Assembly: GCA_015522055.1 (NCBI GenBank)
Contig: WAMZ01000117.1
Span: 1-12,531, forward strand
Direction of reading: 5' to 3'
Source: Candidatus Geothermarchaeota archaeon
Lineage (GTDB): Archaea > Thermoproteota > Nitrososphaeria > Geothermarchaeales > JDFR-13
DNA: 12,531 nt
Part shown: positions 1 through 6,846 of the stretch, in pieces
Numbering within the stretch: position 1 is the first letter of the stretch
Layout of the letters: every line of letters starts with the position of its first letter
Program-made: the position numbers and the translations under genes
The notes under the pieces: model-generated
Seen by the model: the letters and a program-made list of their open reading frames with translations, nothing else
What the model was told of the DNA's origin: nothing
Database searches by the model: none

Positions 1-66
1 AGAACCAATACTATAACTGTTGTCGAGATCTTTAAGGAGGATAGTAGAATCTTGTTTGAGGAATAA
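1..66 (+). CDS. C-terminal end of an unidentified upstream gene (partial)
   Basis: Frame 1 is open from the window edge to a TAA at 64-66 and encodes 21 residues ending in DSRILFEE. The other two plus frames close sooner. The composition (charged, with alternating hydrophobics) is compatible with a real protein end, and a T-run follows about 37 bases later. Too little is visible to assign a family or function. Confidence 0.5.
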   Translation, partial: RTNTITVVEIFKEDSRILFEE

Positions 67-102
67 CGGCCATCTGATAAATATTGGTCTCCTAGAAATA
101 TA

Positions 103-109
103 TTTTTTT
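103..109 (+). terminator. T-run, possible archaeal terminator of the upstream gene
   Basis: Seven consecutive T residues lie 37 bases past the stop at 64-66 and upstream of the TATA-like element of the next gene. Archaeal RNA polymerase commonly terminates at T-rich tracts without a strong hairpin. No convincing stem precedes it. Confidence 0.35.
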
Positions 110-133
110 AAAATATGTCTAAATATGAATCAC

Positions 134-142
134 TTATTTAAA
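134..142 (+). promoter_or_regulatory. TATA-like element for the aldehyde dehydrogenase gene
   Basis: TTATTTAAA lies about 50 bases upstream of the ATG at 189. Archaeal transcription normally starts about 25 bases downstream of the box centre, which would place it near 160-167. That leaves a leader of roughly 25 bases containing the GGTGGG SD-like sequence at 179-184. Inferred from sequence only. No copy of the 8179/8262 palindrome is present here. Confidence 0.4.
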
Positions 143-188
143 TCCATATCCAATTAATAAATTTTGTCAATAATTCTCGGTGGGTAGT

Positions 189-1667
189 ATGGCTCTTCTA
201 AAGGAGGTTAAGGAATATTATGGGGATGTCGAGCTATATATCGATGGGGAGTTTAGGAAATCCGAGTCGGATAATTTTATGGAGGTTATGAATCCCGCTT
301 TGGATAAGCCGATTGGGAGGGTGCCTTTCGCCACGCCTGAGGAGGTTGACGAGGCTGTTGATGCCGCTGTAGCAGCATTTGAGCGTTGGAGGGATGTACC
401 GGTCCCTAATAGGGTTCAGTACCTGTTTAGGATGAAGGAGGTGCTTGAGAGGCATAAGGAGGAGATTGCAAGAATTATTGTCCAGAACCATGGGAAGCAT
501 ATTGACGAGGCACGTGGAGAGGTTAGGCGGGCTATTGAGAATGTTGAGGCCGCTATAGGTGCTGCATATATCTTGGCTAAGGGTGAGGCTCTTGACCAAG
601 TTGCGCCATCTATAGATGAATATGTTGTTAGGGAGCCCTTGGGGGCATTCGTTATCATATCTCCATTCAACTTCCCTGTGATGGTTCCATTCTGGTTTAT
701 GCCCTATGCATTGGCTGTAGGTGCCACGGTGGTTATAAAGCCCAGTGAGATCACCCCTATACCTTTTTACTGGGTTAATAAGTTATTGGATGAGGTTGGG
801 CTTCCCCCCGGTGTGGTTAATGTCGTATATGGTAGGGCCGAGGTTGGTGAGCGGCTGATAACCCATCCAGATATACAGGGAGTTGCTTTCGTGGGTTCGA
901 CTGCGGTAGCCAGGAAGATATATGAATTGGCTGGTAGACATGGTAAGCGTGTATTGCTGCAGGCTGGTGCAAAGAACTATTCTGTTGTGATGCCTGATGC
1001 AGATATGGATAGGGCTGCCACTAACCTAATATCATCTTTCTTCGGTAATACCGGGCAGAGATGCCTCGCCAACGCTGTATTGGTTCCTGTCGGTGATGCA
1101 TATCAAAAGATAGTTCCTAAATTTGTTGAGCTGGCTAAAGGCATGAAGCTTGGGTATGGATTGGATGAGGATGTAGATATGACGCCTCTAGTATCCAGAA
1201 AGGCTTTGGAGAGGGTTCATAGATATATTGAGATAGGTTTGGAGGAGGGTGCGAGGCTGACTCTGGATGGTAGGAACCCTGTGGTCGATGGATACCCCGA
1301 TGGATATTTTATAGGGCCGACTATCTTCGAGGACGTCACTCCTGATATGCGGATAGCCCAGGAGGAAATATTTGGACCCGTAGCCAGCATTATCAAGGCG
1401 GAGTCCCTCGATGAGGCTATAGAAATGGCCAACAGCACAATATATGGAAATGCATCAAGTATATTCACATCTAGTGGGAGAGTGGCCCGAGAGTTTAGGC
1501 GGAGGATAAAAGCTGGGAATATAGGGATAAATGTTGGTATCGCGGCCCCCATGGCTTTCTACCCATTTGCTGGTATGAAGGAGTCTTTCTTCGGCGTCAT
1601 CCATGGCCAGATAACATCGGTCCATTTCTTCACCGATACCAAGGTTGTTATAGAGAGATGGTGGTAG
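189..1667 (+). CDS. Methylmalonate-semialdehyde-dehydrogenase-type (CoA-acylating) aldehyde dehydrogenase
   Basis: Cytosolic NAD(P)-dependent aldehyde dehydrogenase. Members of this subfamily oxidise malonate or methylmalonate semialdehyde to acetyl- or propionyl-CoA. In numbering from the ATG, the visible landmarks are SPFNFP (oxyanion Asn161), FVGST near 234-238, GQRC with nucleophile Cys292, EEIFGP, and a C-terminal HGQ...FFTDTK...ERW tail typical of this subfamily. The usual catalytic Glu segment reads QAGAKNYSVVMPDAD, so Glu is absent, as in CoA-acylating members. The Arg before the cysteine and the second Arg of the EVRR segment (Arg114) match the two carboxylate-binding arginines described for Bacillus IolA. 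Length (492 aa) is normal. ATG at 189 is preferred over GTG at 180 because GGTGGG at 179-184 is well placed as an SD. Seven bases separate it from the next gene, so the two are probably co-transcribed. The natural substrate is unproven, and another semialdehyde is possible. Confidence 0.88.
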   Translation: MALLKEVKEYYGDVELYIDGEFRKSESDNFMEVMNPALDKPIGRVPFATPEEVDEAVDAAVAAFERWRDVPVPNRVQYLFRMKEVLERHKEEIARIIVQNHGKHIDEARGEVRRAIENVEAAIGAAYILAKGEALDQVAPSIDEYVVREPLGAFVIISPFNFPVMVPFWFMPYALAVGATVVIKPSEITPIPFYWVNKLLDEVGLPPGVVNVVYGRAEVGERLITHPDIQGVAFVGSTAVARKIYELAGRHGKRVLLQAGAKNYSVVMPDADMDRAATNLISSFFGNTGQRCLANAVLVPVGDAYQKIVPKFVELAKGMKLGYGLDEDVDMTPLVSRKALERVHRYIEIGLEEGARLTLDGRNPVVDGYPDGYFIGPTIFEDVTPDMRIAQEEIFGPVASIIKAESLDEAIEMANSTIYGNASSIFTSSGRVAREFRRRIKAGNIGINVGIAAPMAFYPFAGMKESFFGVIHGQITSVHFFTDTKVVIERWW

Positions 1668-1674
1668 CCTTAGC

Positions 1675-2079
1675 ATGTCGAAATATACGTTGAGTCAGTT
1701 GATTAATAAGATTATCGAGGTTGAGGAGTATACGGCCAGATCAATATTAGAGTCAGCAAAGGATGATGCACCTAATATATTGATGGATTTCATCAGTGGG
1801 GTTGACGAGCGGGTTAGGATGTTGTCAGAGGTAAAGACCAGTATGGTTATAGAAATGACTTTGGAGCCTATTACAGGCATAGATATAGATGACTATTTAA
1901 AGCCTATCACTAATTATAGGGGGGAGACGGGCCAAATACAAACCATAGAAATCTTACGTCACTATATTAAACTATATAAAAAGATTATGGATAAAGTGTA
2001 TGAAGTGTCGATTGACCTATATAACCTGCTTTATAGGTTTACACGGGATGCGACGAGGGTTCTAAGTGAGTTAGAGTAG
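1675..2079 (+). CDS. Small helical protein of unknown function
   Basis: A 134-residue protein that I do not recognise. It appears almost entirely alpha-helical: helix 1 at about 6-30, a longer amphipathic stretch at about 32-64, a loop containing GID and RGETG (68-86), and a final helix at about 88-133. Acidic and aromatic residues early in helix 1 (EVEEYTAR) recall ferritin-like or rubrerythrin-like bundles, but I cannot see a complete set of metal-ligand Glu/His residues, so this is only a loose resemblance. There is no signal peptide, membrane segment or cysteine pair. The ATG lies 7 bases after the dehydrogenase stop, with GGTGG at 1660-1664 as a possible SD, so it is very likely translated from the same mRNA. 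Its 3' end overlaps the convergent DUF401 gene by 9 bases. A role accessory to the dehydrogenase is a guess from position. Confidence 0.72.
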   Translation: MSKYTLSQLINKIIEVEEYTARSILESAKDDAPNILMDFISGVDERVRMLSEVKTSMVIEMTLEPITGIDIDDYLKPITNYRGETGQIQTIEILRHYIKLYKKIMDKVYEVSIDLYNLLYRFTRDATRVLSELE

Positions 2080-3282
2080 GAAGCCTCCGATCACGACGAG
2101 TACGACTGTGGCTATAGCCGATATATATACATGCTTGAATGTTTTTACTACATCTGCCTTAAAATATTCAACAGTTAGGAAGATACATAGATGGGCTGGT
2201 GATAGCATCACCCCTATCCAGCCGCCGGTGAAGCCCATTAATAATGTAGTGGGGTCTATGGCCCCCGTTGGCATGTATATTAAATGTAGTAATATCGGGA
2301 AGGCTATCGCCGCGAAGACGAACTCGCCAGCTGTCGCAATACCGATTGAAAGTGGAATTAGGAAGGCTATTAGATACTTGTTTATATTATAATCGCTTAG
2401 TAGTTGATACATTGAGTGGGCGGCTCCACTGGTCACTATAAATTCGCGGAATATCATTGCAAGGAATATGATTAGTAGCAGTTTAGGGTCAAGCGCTGTC
2501 TTAAGCGCTTTATTAATTTCTTGTCTACCGGGTCTATAGACAGCAACCACTGTAGCCAGTGTTATGAATAGCGATATTGATATATCTATTTTTAGGATGA
2601 TGGTAAGGAAAATTATCTCTATAAATATCCAGACATGCTTTAGGAAATCTAAGATACTCCCGCCGCGGCCCTCTATTCCCCTAGTCCGTCTCTGTATATA
2701 TAATCCATATATTATTCCTATTGATATGCCGGCTATGGCCGCTGGATATGTGTAACTTATAACCTGATAAACTGATGTTTGGAGTAGGGCGGCGGTAAGT
2801 ATGATGGCTTGGTATAGCGGCCATATTGGAACCCATATATGCCTGAACCAATAGTTTATGTAGGATGCCTGGCTCCTATCCATCTTAAGGTCATTGAAGT
2901 AAAGGTCGTAGGTCATCATGGCTGAGACCAATGCCCCACCTGGCATCGGTATCAAACCTATTAGTGCTGGTATAGCGAATGCAGCGAACCTCATATTTAT
3001 ACTTACGAGTCCCCTAGTTATGTCGTCGAGCACACCACTTTCTTTTAATATAGCTGCGATAAATAATGCTTGTATAATCGCTGTTAGGAGCCTCATGGTA
3101 TGTATATTTGTCGACCCCTTCACCGTATCCTCGAGTATTTGGAGGGGCTCCAGGGTTAGGAATCCATATAGGAATGTCCCGGCCATCAACGATATATGTA
3201 TTTTTCTATAGAGAAGTAGGGTTGCGATTATTACTATGACTGTTATTACATATGCAAATACTGGGTGTAACGTGTTTACCAC
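2071..3282 (-). CDS. DUF401 family integral membrane protein
   Basis: A 403-residue, very hydrophobic protein with about ten to twelve membrane segments (for example about 7-25, 62-79, 98-120, 155-172, 180-196, 218-231, 235-249, 266-280, 301-333, 345-371 and 385-403). Family hallmarks are PMPGGALVSA at 112-121, NYWFRH at 143-148 and SPAHLCIFLT at 361-370. DUF401 proteins are found widely in archaea and some bacteria and resemble anion or organic-acid transporters in overall form, but I know of no established substrate. The start is GTG at 3280-3282, and no upstream in-frame alternative looks better. It lies 104 bases downstream of the importer operon on the same strand, with its own TATA-like element, so it may be read from its own promoter, by read-through, or both. 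Confidence 0.85.
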   Translation of the reverse strand: MVNTLHPVFAYVITVIVIIATLLLYRKIHISLMAGTFLYGFLTLEPLQILEDTVKGSTNIHTMRLLTAIIQALFIAAILKESGVLDDITRGLVSINMRFAAFAIPALIGLIPMPGGALVSAMMTYDLYFNDLKMDRSQASYINYWFRHIWVPIWPLYQAIILTAALLQTSVYQVISYTYPAAIAGISIGIIYGLYIQRRTRGIEGRGGSILDFLKHVWIFIEIIFLTIILKIDISISLFITLATVVAVYRPGRQEINKALKTALDPKLLLIIFLAMIFREFIVTSGAAHSMYQLLSDYNINKYLIAFLIPLSIGIATAGEFVFAAIAFPILLHLIYMPTGAIDPTTLLMGFTGGWIGVMLSPAHLCIFLTVEYFKADVVKTFKHVYISAIATVVLVVIGGFLL

Positions 3283-3330
3283 CCTGCTTAAATGATTAGG
3301 TTCCTTGTTTAGATGTATGGATTATGTATA

Positions 3331-3342
3331 AATTATTTTATA
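3331..3342 (-). promoter_or_regulatory. TATA-like element for the DUF401 gene
   Basis: On the minus strand the sequence reads TATAAAATAATT, about 50 bases upstream of the GTG at 3282. Initiation about 25 bases downstream would give a leader of roughly 25 bases. I see no T-run on the minus strand between the importer stop (3387) and this box, so read-through from the importer operon remains possible. Confidence 0.35.
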
Positions 3343-3386
3343 GCATGGATATATATCTTTCCCATATTCTATTGGGAGATACTTTA

Positions 3387-4277
3387 TTATATAGTCCTCT
3401 CCTCCCTCTCAAACTTTATTCCTAGGGCTGCTGGAGGCTTTACATACTTCTTTATGGGTGTCGCAACTATTATGAATAGTGTTATGAGGGTGATTAGATA
3501 TGGTGTGGTGCCTAGGAGATATGGGCTGATATTGTATGGTGGGAGTTGGAGGAGCCATATCATCGAGTTTATTCCACCGTATATTAGGCTGAATATTGGG
3601 GCTAGTATGGGGTTCCATAGCGATACTATTACGTTTGCTATAGCTATCCACCCCCATCCCATCCCAGCCCCCTCAGTCCAGACTTGTATATATCCAAGTG
3701 TATAGATTCCTCCTGCTAGGGACGCAATGCCCGACCCCAACATAGTAGTTGCTAGACGGACCTTGTCTACATCCACACCCATTACATAAGCCGATGAAGG
3801 GTCTTCGCCACACGCCCTAATTATTGCGCCGATCTTTAGCTTGAATAATATAGTCCAAGATAGTATAGCCAGTAGAATGTTGATTATTAGGAGGTAAATA
3901 TAGTTGTTGGCTAGGTTTATCCTAGTAGGTAGGCTTAGGCCGACAAAGGGCCTTCCAAGTATTGAGGCGAGTCCATATGCAAATAGGGTTATAGCTAGGC
4001 CAGACAATATCTCTCTTCCCTTGAGATAGGTTGAGACGAATCCATGTATCCCCCCTATAACTGAGCCCAATACGATGGTGGCAAGTAATGCGATGTAGGG
4101 GTCTCCGGTAATTATAGTTGCCGTAAATGATATGGATGCCCCTAATACAAATAATCCCTCGACACCCAGATTAATTACCCCACTCCTCTCAGTATAAATC
4201 TCGCCTAACGTCGCGAGGAACAGGGGGGTTGATGCCACCACCATCCTAGATATAATTTCCTCGGCTATCCCTACCAT
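3387..4277 (-). CDS. BMP-class (nucleoside-type) ABC importer, second permease (NupQ-like)
   Basis: Membrane permease of the branched-chain amino acid/ribose-type permease superfamily, in the branch that works with BMP binding proteins. It has about eight to nine membrane segments in 296 aa. Diagnostic motifs are TERSGVINLGVEG at 29-41, the cytoplasmic coupling loop ACGEDPSSAYVMGVDVDKVR at 155-174, and GWGWIAIANVIVSLWNP at 207-223 (family form: GRGFIAIA...WNP). It pairs with the upstream permease to form the heterodimeric channel. The start ATG overlaps the previous stop (ATGGTAG, 7 bases shared), so the two permeases are probably translationally coupled. The charged C-terminal tail after the last helix is unremarkable. 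This is the last gene of the importer operon. Confidence 0.92.
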   Translation of the reverse strand: MVGIAEEIISRMVVASTPLFLATLGEIYTERSGVINLGVEGLFVLGASISFTATIITGDPYIALLATIVLGSVIGGIHGFVSTYLKGREILSGLAITLFAYGLASILGRPFVGLSLPTRINLANNYIYLLIINILLAILSWTILFKLKIGAIIRACGEDPSSAYVMGVDVDKVRLATTMLGSGIASLAGGIYTLGYIQVWTEGAGMGWGWIAIANVIVSLWNPILAPIFSLIYGGINSMIWLLQLPPYNISPYLLGTTPYLITLITLFIIVATPIKKYVKPPAALGIKFEREERTI

Positions 4278-5335
4278 CTAATCTCCACCTCATATTCTAG
4301 TAGGAAGTCGAGGGCTGTGGCTAATACGAGTAGCCCCCCGATAAATAGGTTGACTGCCCCTATTGTTAGGCCGGCAAGGATTTGTAGTGTATAACCAGTC
4401 GATATTAAGGCTGCGACGAGGTAGCCCGATAAAATGGTTGCCATGGGGTCCATCCTGGATAGCCAGGCAACTAGTATCGCCATATATCCATATCCGGCTG
4501 AAACATCCTGCACCCTAATTAACTGCCTATGTATTGCTAATACTTCACCTGCGCCAGCTAGCCCGGCTAGTCCCCCGCTTATTAACATAGTTAGTATTAT
4601 GACTTTTTCCGGGGATATACCGGAGTATATCGCTGCATCCCTATTAAGGCCATATACCGTGATATCGTAGCCAAATCTAGTATGTTTAATTATATAGTTG
4701 AGGGCTAGGGCTGAGGCGAGTATTATTATGATTAATGTCATGTTTATACGTATCCCTAGTATCTCGATGTTTGTTATCCATAATTGACTAGGTATTATAT
4801 CAGTCCTCGGATAACCGTATTGAGTGGCCCCTCTCCATGGGCCGTATACCAGGTAATTACCTAGACCAATTATTATATAGTTCAACATCAATGTTGATAG
4901 TATCTCATTGAGGTTGTATCTAGCTTTTAGGAATCCTGCCACTAGGGCTGTGGCTGCTCCGGCCATGAATGACGCGATTAATAGTAATGGTATTCCAATT
5001 ATTGGGTTTATGTCCGTCGGGTAGATGTAAAGGGCTATATATGTGGCTATGATGGCTCCAGATAGGAGCTGTCCCTCCGAACCTATATTCCATATACCAG
5101 CTTTATATGGGAGTGTTAGGCCTAGGCCGCAGAGGGTTAGGGGGATTAAATATCTGAGTGTGGATGGATCAATCAAGCCCATGTATACAGCGTATATAAA
5201 ATCCTCTGGAGGTATATTCGATGCTAAGTATAAGATCACCATAGATATTAAAAGGGTTAATCCTATCGCAGCCACCGTTAATACTATTTTTAGGTAGGTA
5301 TGTTTATAGAATCTCCTCCTAACAACTAGCTTCAT
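4271..5335 (-). CDS. BMP-class (nucleoside-type) ABC importer, first permease (NupP-like)
   Basis: A 354-residue permease with a basic cytoplasmic N-terminus, a first membrane segment at about 16-38, and roughly nine to ten segments in all. Family motifs are WNIGSEGQLLSGA at 82-94, LNEILSTLMLNYI at 142-154, the coupling loop YGLNRDAAIYSGISPEKV at 228-245 and GYGYMAILVAWL at 281-292. Length and motif order match the NupP/YufP side of bacterial guanosine/purine nucleoside importers. The start ATG lies 19 bases after the ATPase stop, and the gene ends inside the next permease's start. It acts in the cytoplasmic membrane with the ATPase (5355-6830) and the binding protein (6847-8121). The substrate cannot be read from the permease itself. 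Confidence 0.92.
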   Translation of the reverse strand: MKLVVRRRFYKHTYLKIVLTVAAIGLTLLISMVILYLASNIPPEDFIYAVYMGLIDPSTLRYLIPLTLCGLGLTLPYKAGIWNIGSEGQLLSGAIIATYIALYIYPTDINPIIGIPLLLIASFMAGAATALVAGFLKARYNLNEILSTLMLNYIIIGLGNYLVYGPWRGATQYGYPRTDIIPSQLWITNIEILGIRINMTLIIIILASALALNYIIKHTRFGYDITVYGLNRDAAIYSGISPEKVIILTMLISGGLAGLAGAGEVLAIHRQLIRVQDVSAGYGYMAILVAWLSRMDPMATILSGYLVAALISTGYTLQILAGLTIGAVNLFIGGLLVLATALDFLLEYEVEIRW

Positions 5336-5354
5336 AGAAATTACCTACGCCGTA

Positions 5355-6830
5355 TCAGGTTAATAACTCCATCATGAGCTTTCTGGCATCTTTATTTGAA
5401 TCCACCGGCTTGATTGTATTGTTAGATATTACATATATTCTATCACTTATCCTCAGCACCTCATCAATATCCTCGCTTAAAATTAATACTGCACCGCCGT
5501 TGGAGGCGTATTCTCTAAAGATTCCATGTATGACATTGATACTAATATGGTCTAGTGCCTTTGTGGGGTTCGTCGCTATCAATAACTTGGGCTTGAGAGC
5601 AACTTCCCTTGAGACCACCAGCTTCTGCAGATTTCCACCTGATAATGTACCTGTATTCTGGTTTGGTGACTCGGCTTTTATCCTGAATTTATTTATGTAT
5701 CTTTCCATGGCATCCAGGGTTATGCTCCATAAAGACTTCTTTAGCCTGAAGTTTTTCTCAACCTCAAGTTCCAATACTAATGTCTTAACAATATTATCTG
5801 GTATAAATCCCACATTATTGGCTATTTCTTCCCGCTTCATATAACTTACACTTCTGCCATTGATAACTATCTGGCCCCTGGCTATTTTTCTAAGTCCGTA
5901 GATGGATTCACCTAGTTCTTTTAGGCCGGTTCCAGCTATGCCAGCGACCCCAACTATCTCGCCCTCGAATACCTTGAGGTTCACGTTTTTTAGGATAATA
6001 TATCCATAGTCATCGATTACATCGACCCCTTCGACTACTAACACCGCATTTCTATTACTCGCATCCCGCCTAATGAATATTTGATTGTATTTATTCTCTT
6101 CAGCCCCATCACTGAACATGTACTTAATAATCATATCCTTTGTCAGTTTTTCCTTAGGGAGACTTACTATTACTTTACCATCCCGTAGGATAGTTATTCT
6201 ATCACCGATCTCCAGGGCTTCATCTATTTTATGAGTAATTACTATAACTATCTTTCCCTCCTGCTTTAGCATCTCGATGAATCTGTAGAGCCCCCTCTTC
6301 TCATTGGGCGTCAGGAGTGTTGTGGGTTCATCTAGGATTAGGACGGATGGATTGAGTAGTAGTGCCTTTAGTATCTCCACCCTCTGCCTTTCACTGAATG
6401 AGAGGCTGTATATGTATTTATCCATATCGATGTGGAGCCCATATTTATCTGCTAGCTCAACGGCTCTCTCGATCACGCTTCTCGGGGTGGTTAGTGGACC
6501 ATAGTAATCGAGGGCTATTAATAGATTCTCTGCAACAGTCATCTCCTCGATCAGCTTTGGATATTGGCTCACTATCGCTATCCCATTTCTCAAGGCGTCT
6601 TTAGTGTTCCTAATTTTTACTGGTGTTCCATTTATCGTTATTTCGCCCTCATCGAGTCTATATATGCCTGACAATATCTTTGCTAATGTAGTTTTACCGG
6701 CTCCATTCTCTCCAAGGATTATGTGTATCTCTCCTCCTCTAAACTCTATGGATACGTTTTTCAATGCGTGGATTGGGCCGAATCTCTTGCTTAAACCATT
6801 TATAAATAGTTGTGTGGGTGTGGAGCCCAC
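5355..6830 (-). CDS. BMP-class (nucleoside-type) ABC importer, double-domain ATPase (NupO-like)
   Basis: Cytoplasmic ATPase with two nucleotide-binding domains in one chain (about 491 aa), as usual for ribose/nucleoside-type importers. In numbering from the GTG at 6830, domain 1 has Walker A GENGAGKTT at 40-48, Q-loop Gln89, Walker B VLILDEPT at 163-170 and H-loop His200. Its signature reads LSFSE (143-147), not LSxGE. Domain 2 has a degenerate Walker A (GVAGIAGTG, 294-302, no GKS/T), an intact LSGGN signature at 396-400, Walker B ending IATNPTKALD with Asn in place of Glu, and SED in place of the H-loop. The open frame extends to TTG at 6860, but that would overlap the binding protein gene. 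The GAGGT SD-like sequence just past the upstream stop supports a start at GTG 6830 or TTG 6833. Confidence 0.93.
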   Translation of the reverse strand: MGSTPTQLFINGLSKRFGPIHALKNVSIEFRGGEIHIILGENGAGKTTLAKILSGIYRLDEGEITINGTPVKIRNTKDALRNGIAIVSQYPKLIEEMTVAENLLIALDYYGPLTTPRSVIERAVELADKYGLHIDMDKYIYSLSFSERQRVEILKALLLNPSVLILDEPTTLLTPNEKRGLYRFIEMLKQEGKIVIVITHKIDEALEIGDRITILRDGKVIVSLPKEKLTKDMIIKYMFSDGAEENKYNQIFIRRDASNRNAVLVVEGVDVIDDYGYIILKNVNLKVFEGEIVGVAGIAGTGLKELGESIYGLRKIARGQIVINGRSVSYMKREEIANNVGFIPDNIVKTLVLELEVEKNFRLKKSLWSITLDAMERYINKFRIKAESPNQNTGTLSGGNLQKLVVSREVALKPKLLIATNPTKALDHISINVIHGIFREYASNGGAVLILSEDIDEVLRISDRIYVISNNTIKPVDSNKDARKLMMELLT

Positions 6831-6835
6831 CAATC

Positions 6836-6845
6836 CAATTACCTC
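6836..6845 (-). promoter_or_regulatory. SD-like sequence that decides the ATPase start
   Basis: On the minus strand, immediately after the binding protein's TAG (6849-6847), the sequence reads AGAGGTAATTGGATTGGTGGG. GAGGT is complementary to the archaeal 16S rRNA tail and stands 7 bases before TTG (6833) and 10 before GTG (6830). This favours those starts over the upstream TTG at 6860, whose use would overlap the preceding gene by 14 bases. The protein's conserved part begins after either start. Confidence 0.45.
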
Positions 6846-6846
6846 T

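Noticed and set aside
3313..3705. 130-codon plus-strand open frame
   Set aside because: Most of it is antisense to the well-supported NupQ-like permease. Its protein shows no recognisable motif and there is no SD.
4882..4897. Inverted repeat TCAACAT-CA-ATGTTGA resembling the operator arms
   Set aside because: It lies inside the NupP-like permease gene, has a 2-base rather than 4-base spacer, and differs in each arm. Coincidence is more likely than a third operator.
5374..5844. 156-codon plus-strand open frame opposite the ATPase
   Set aside because: It is the complement of conserved ATPase domain 2 sequence. The apparent frame results from low stop density on the opposite strand.
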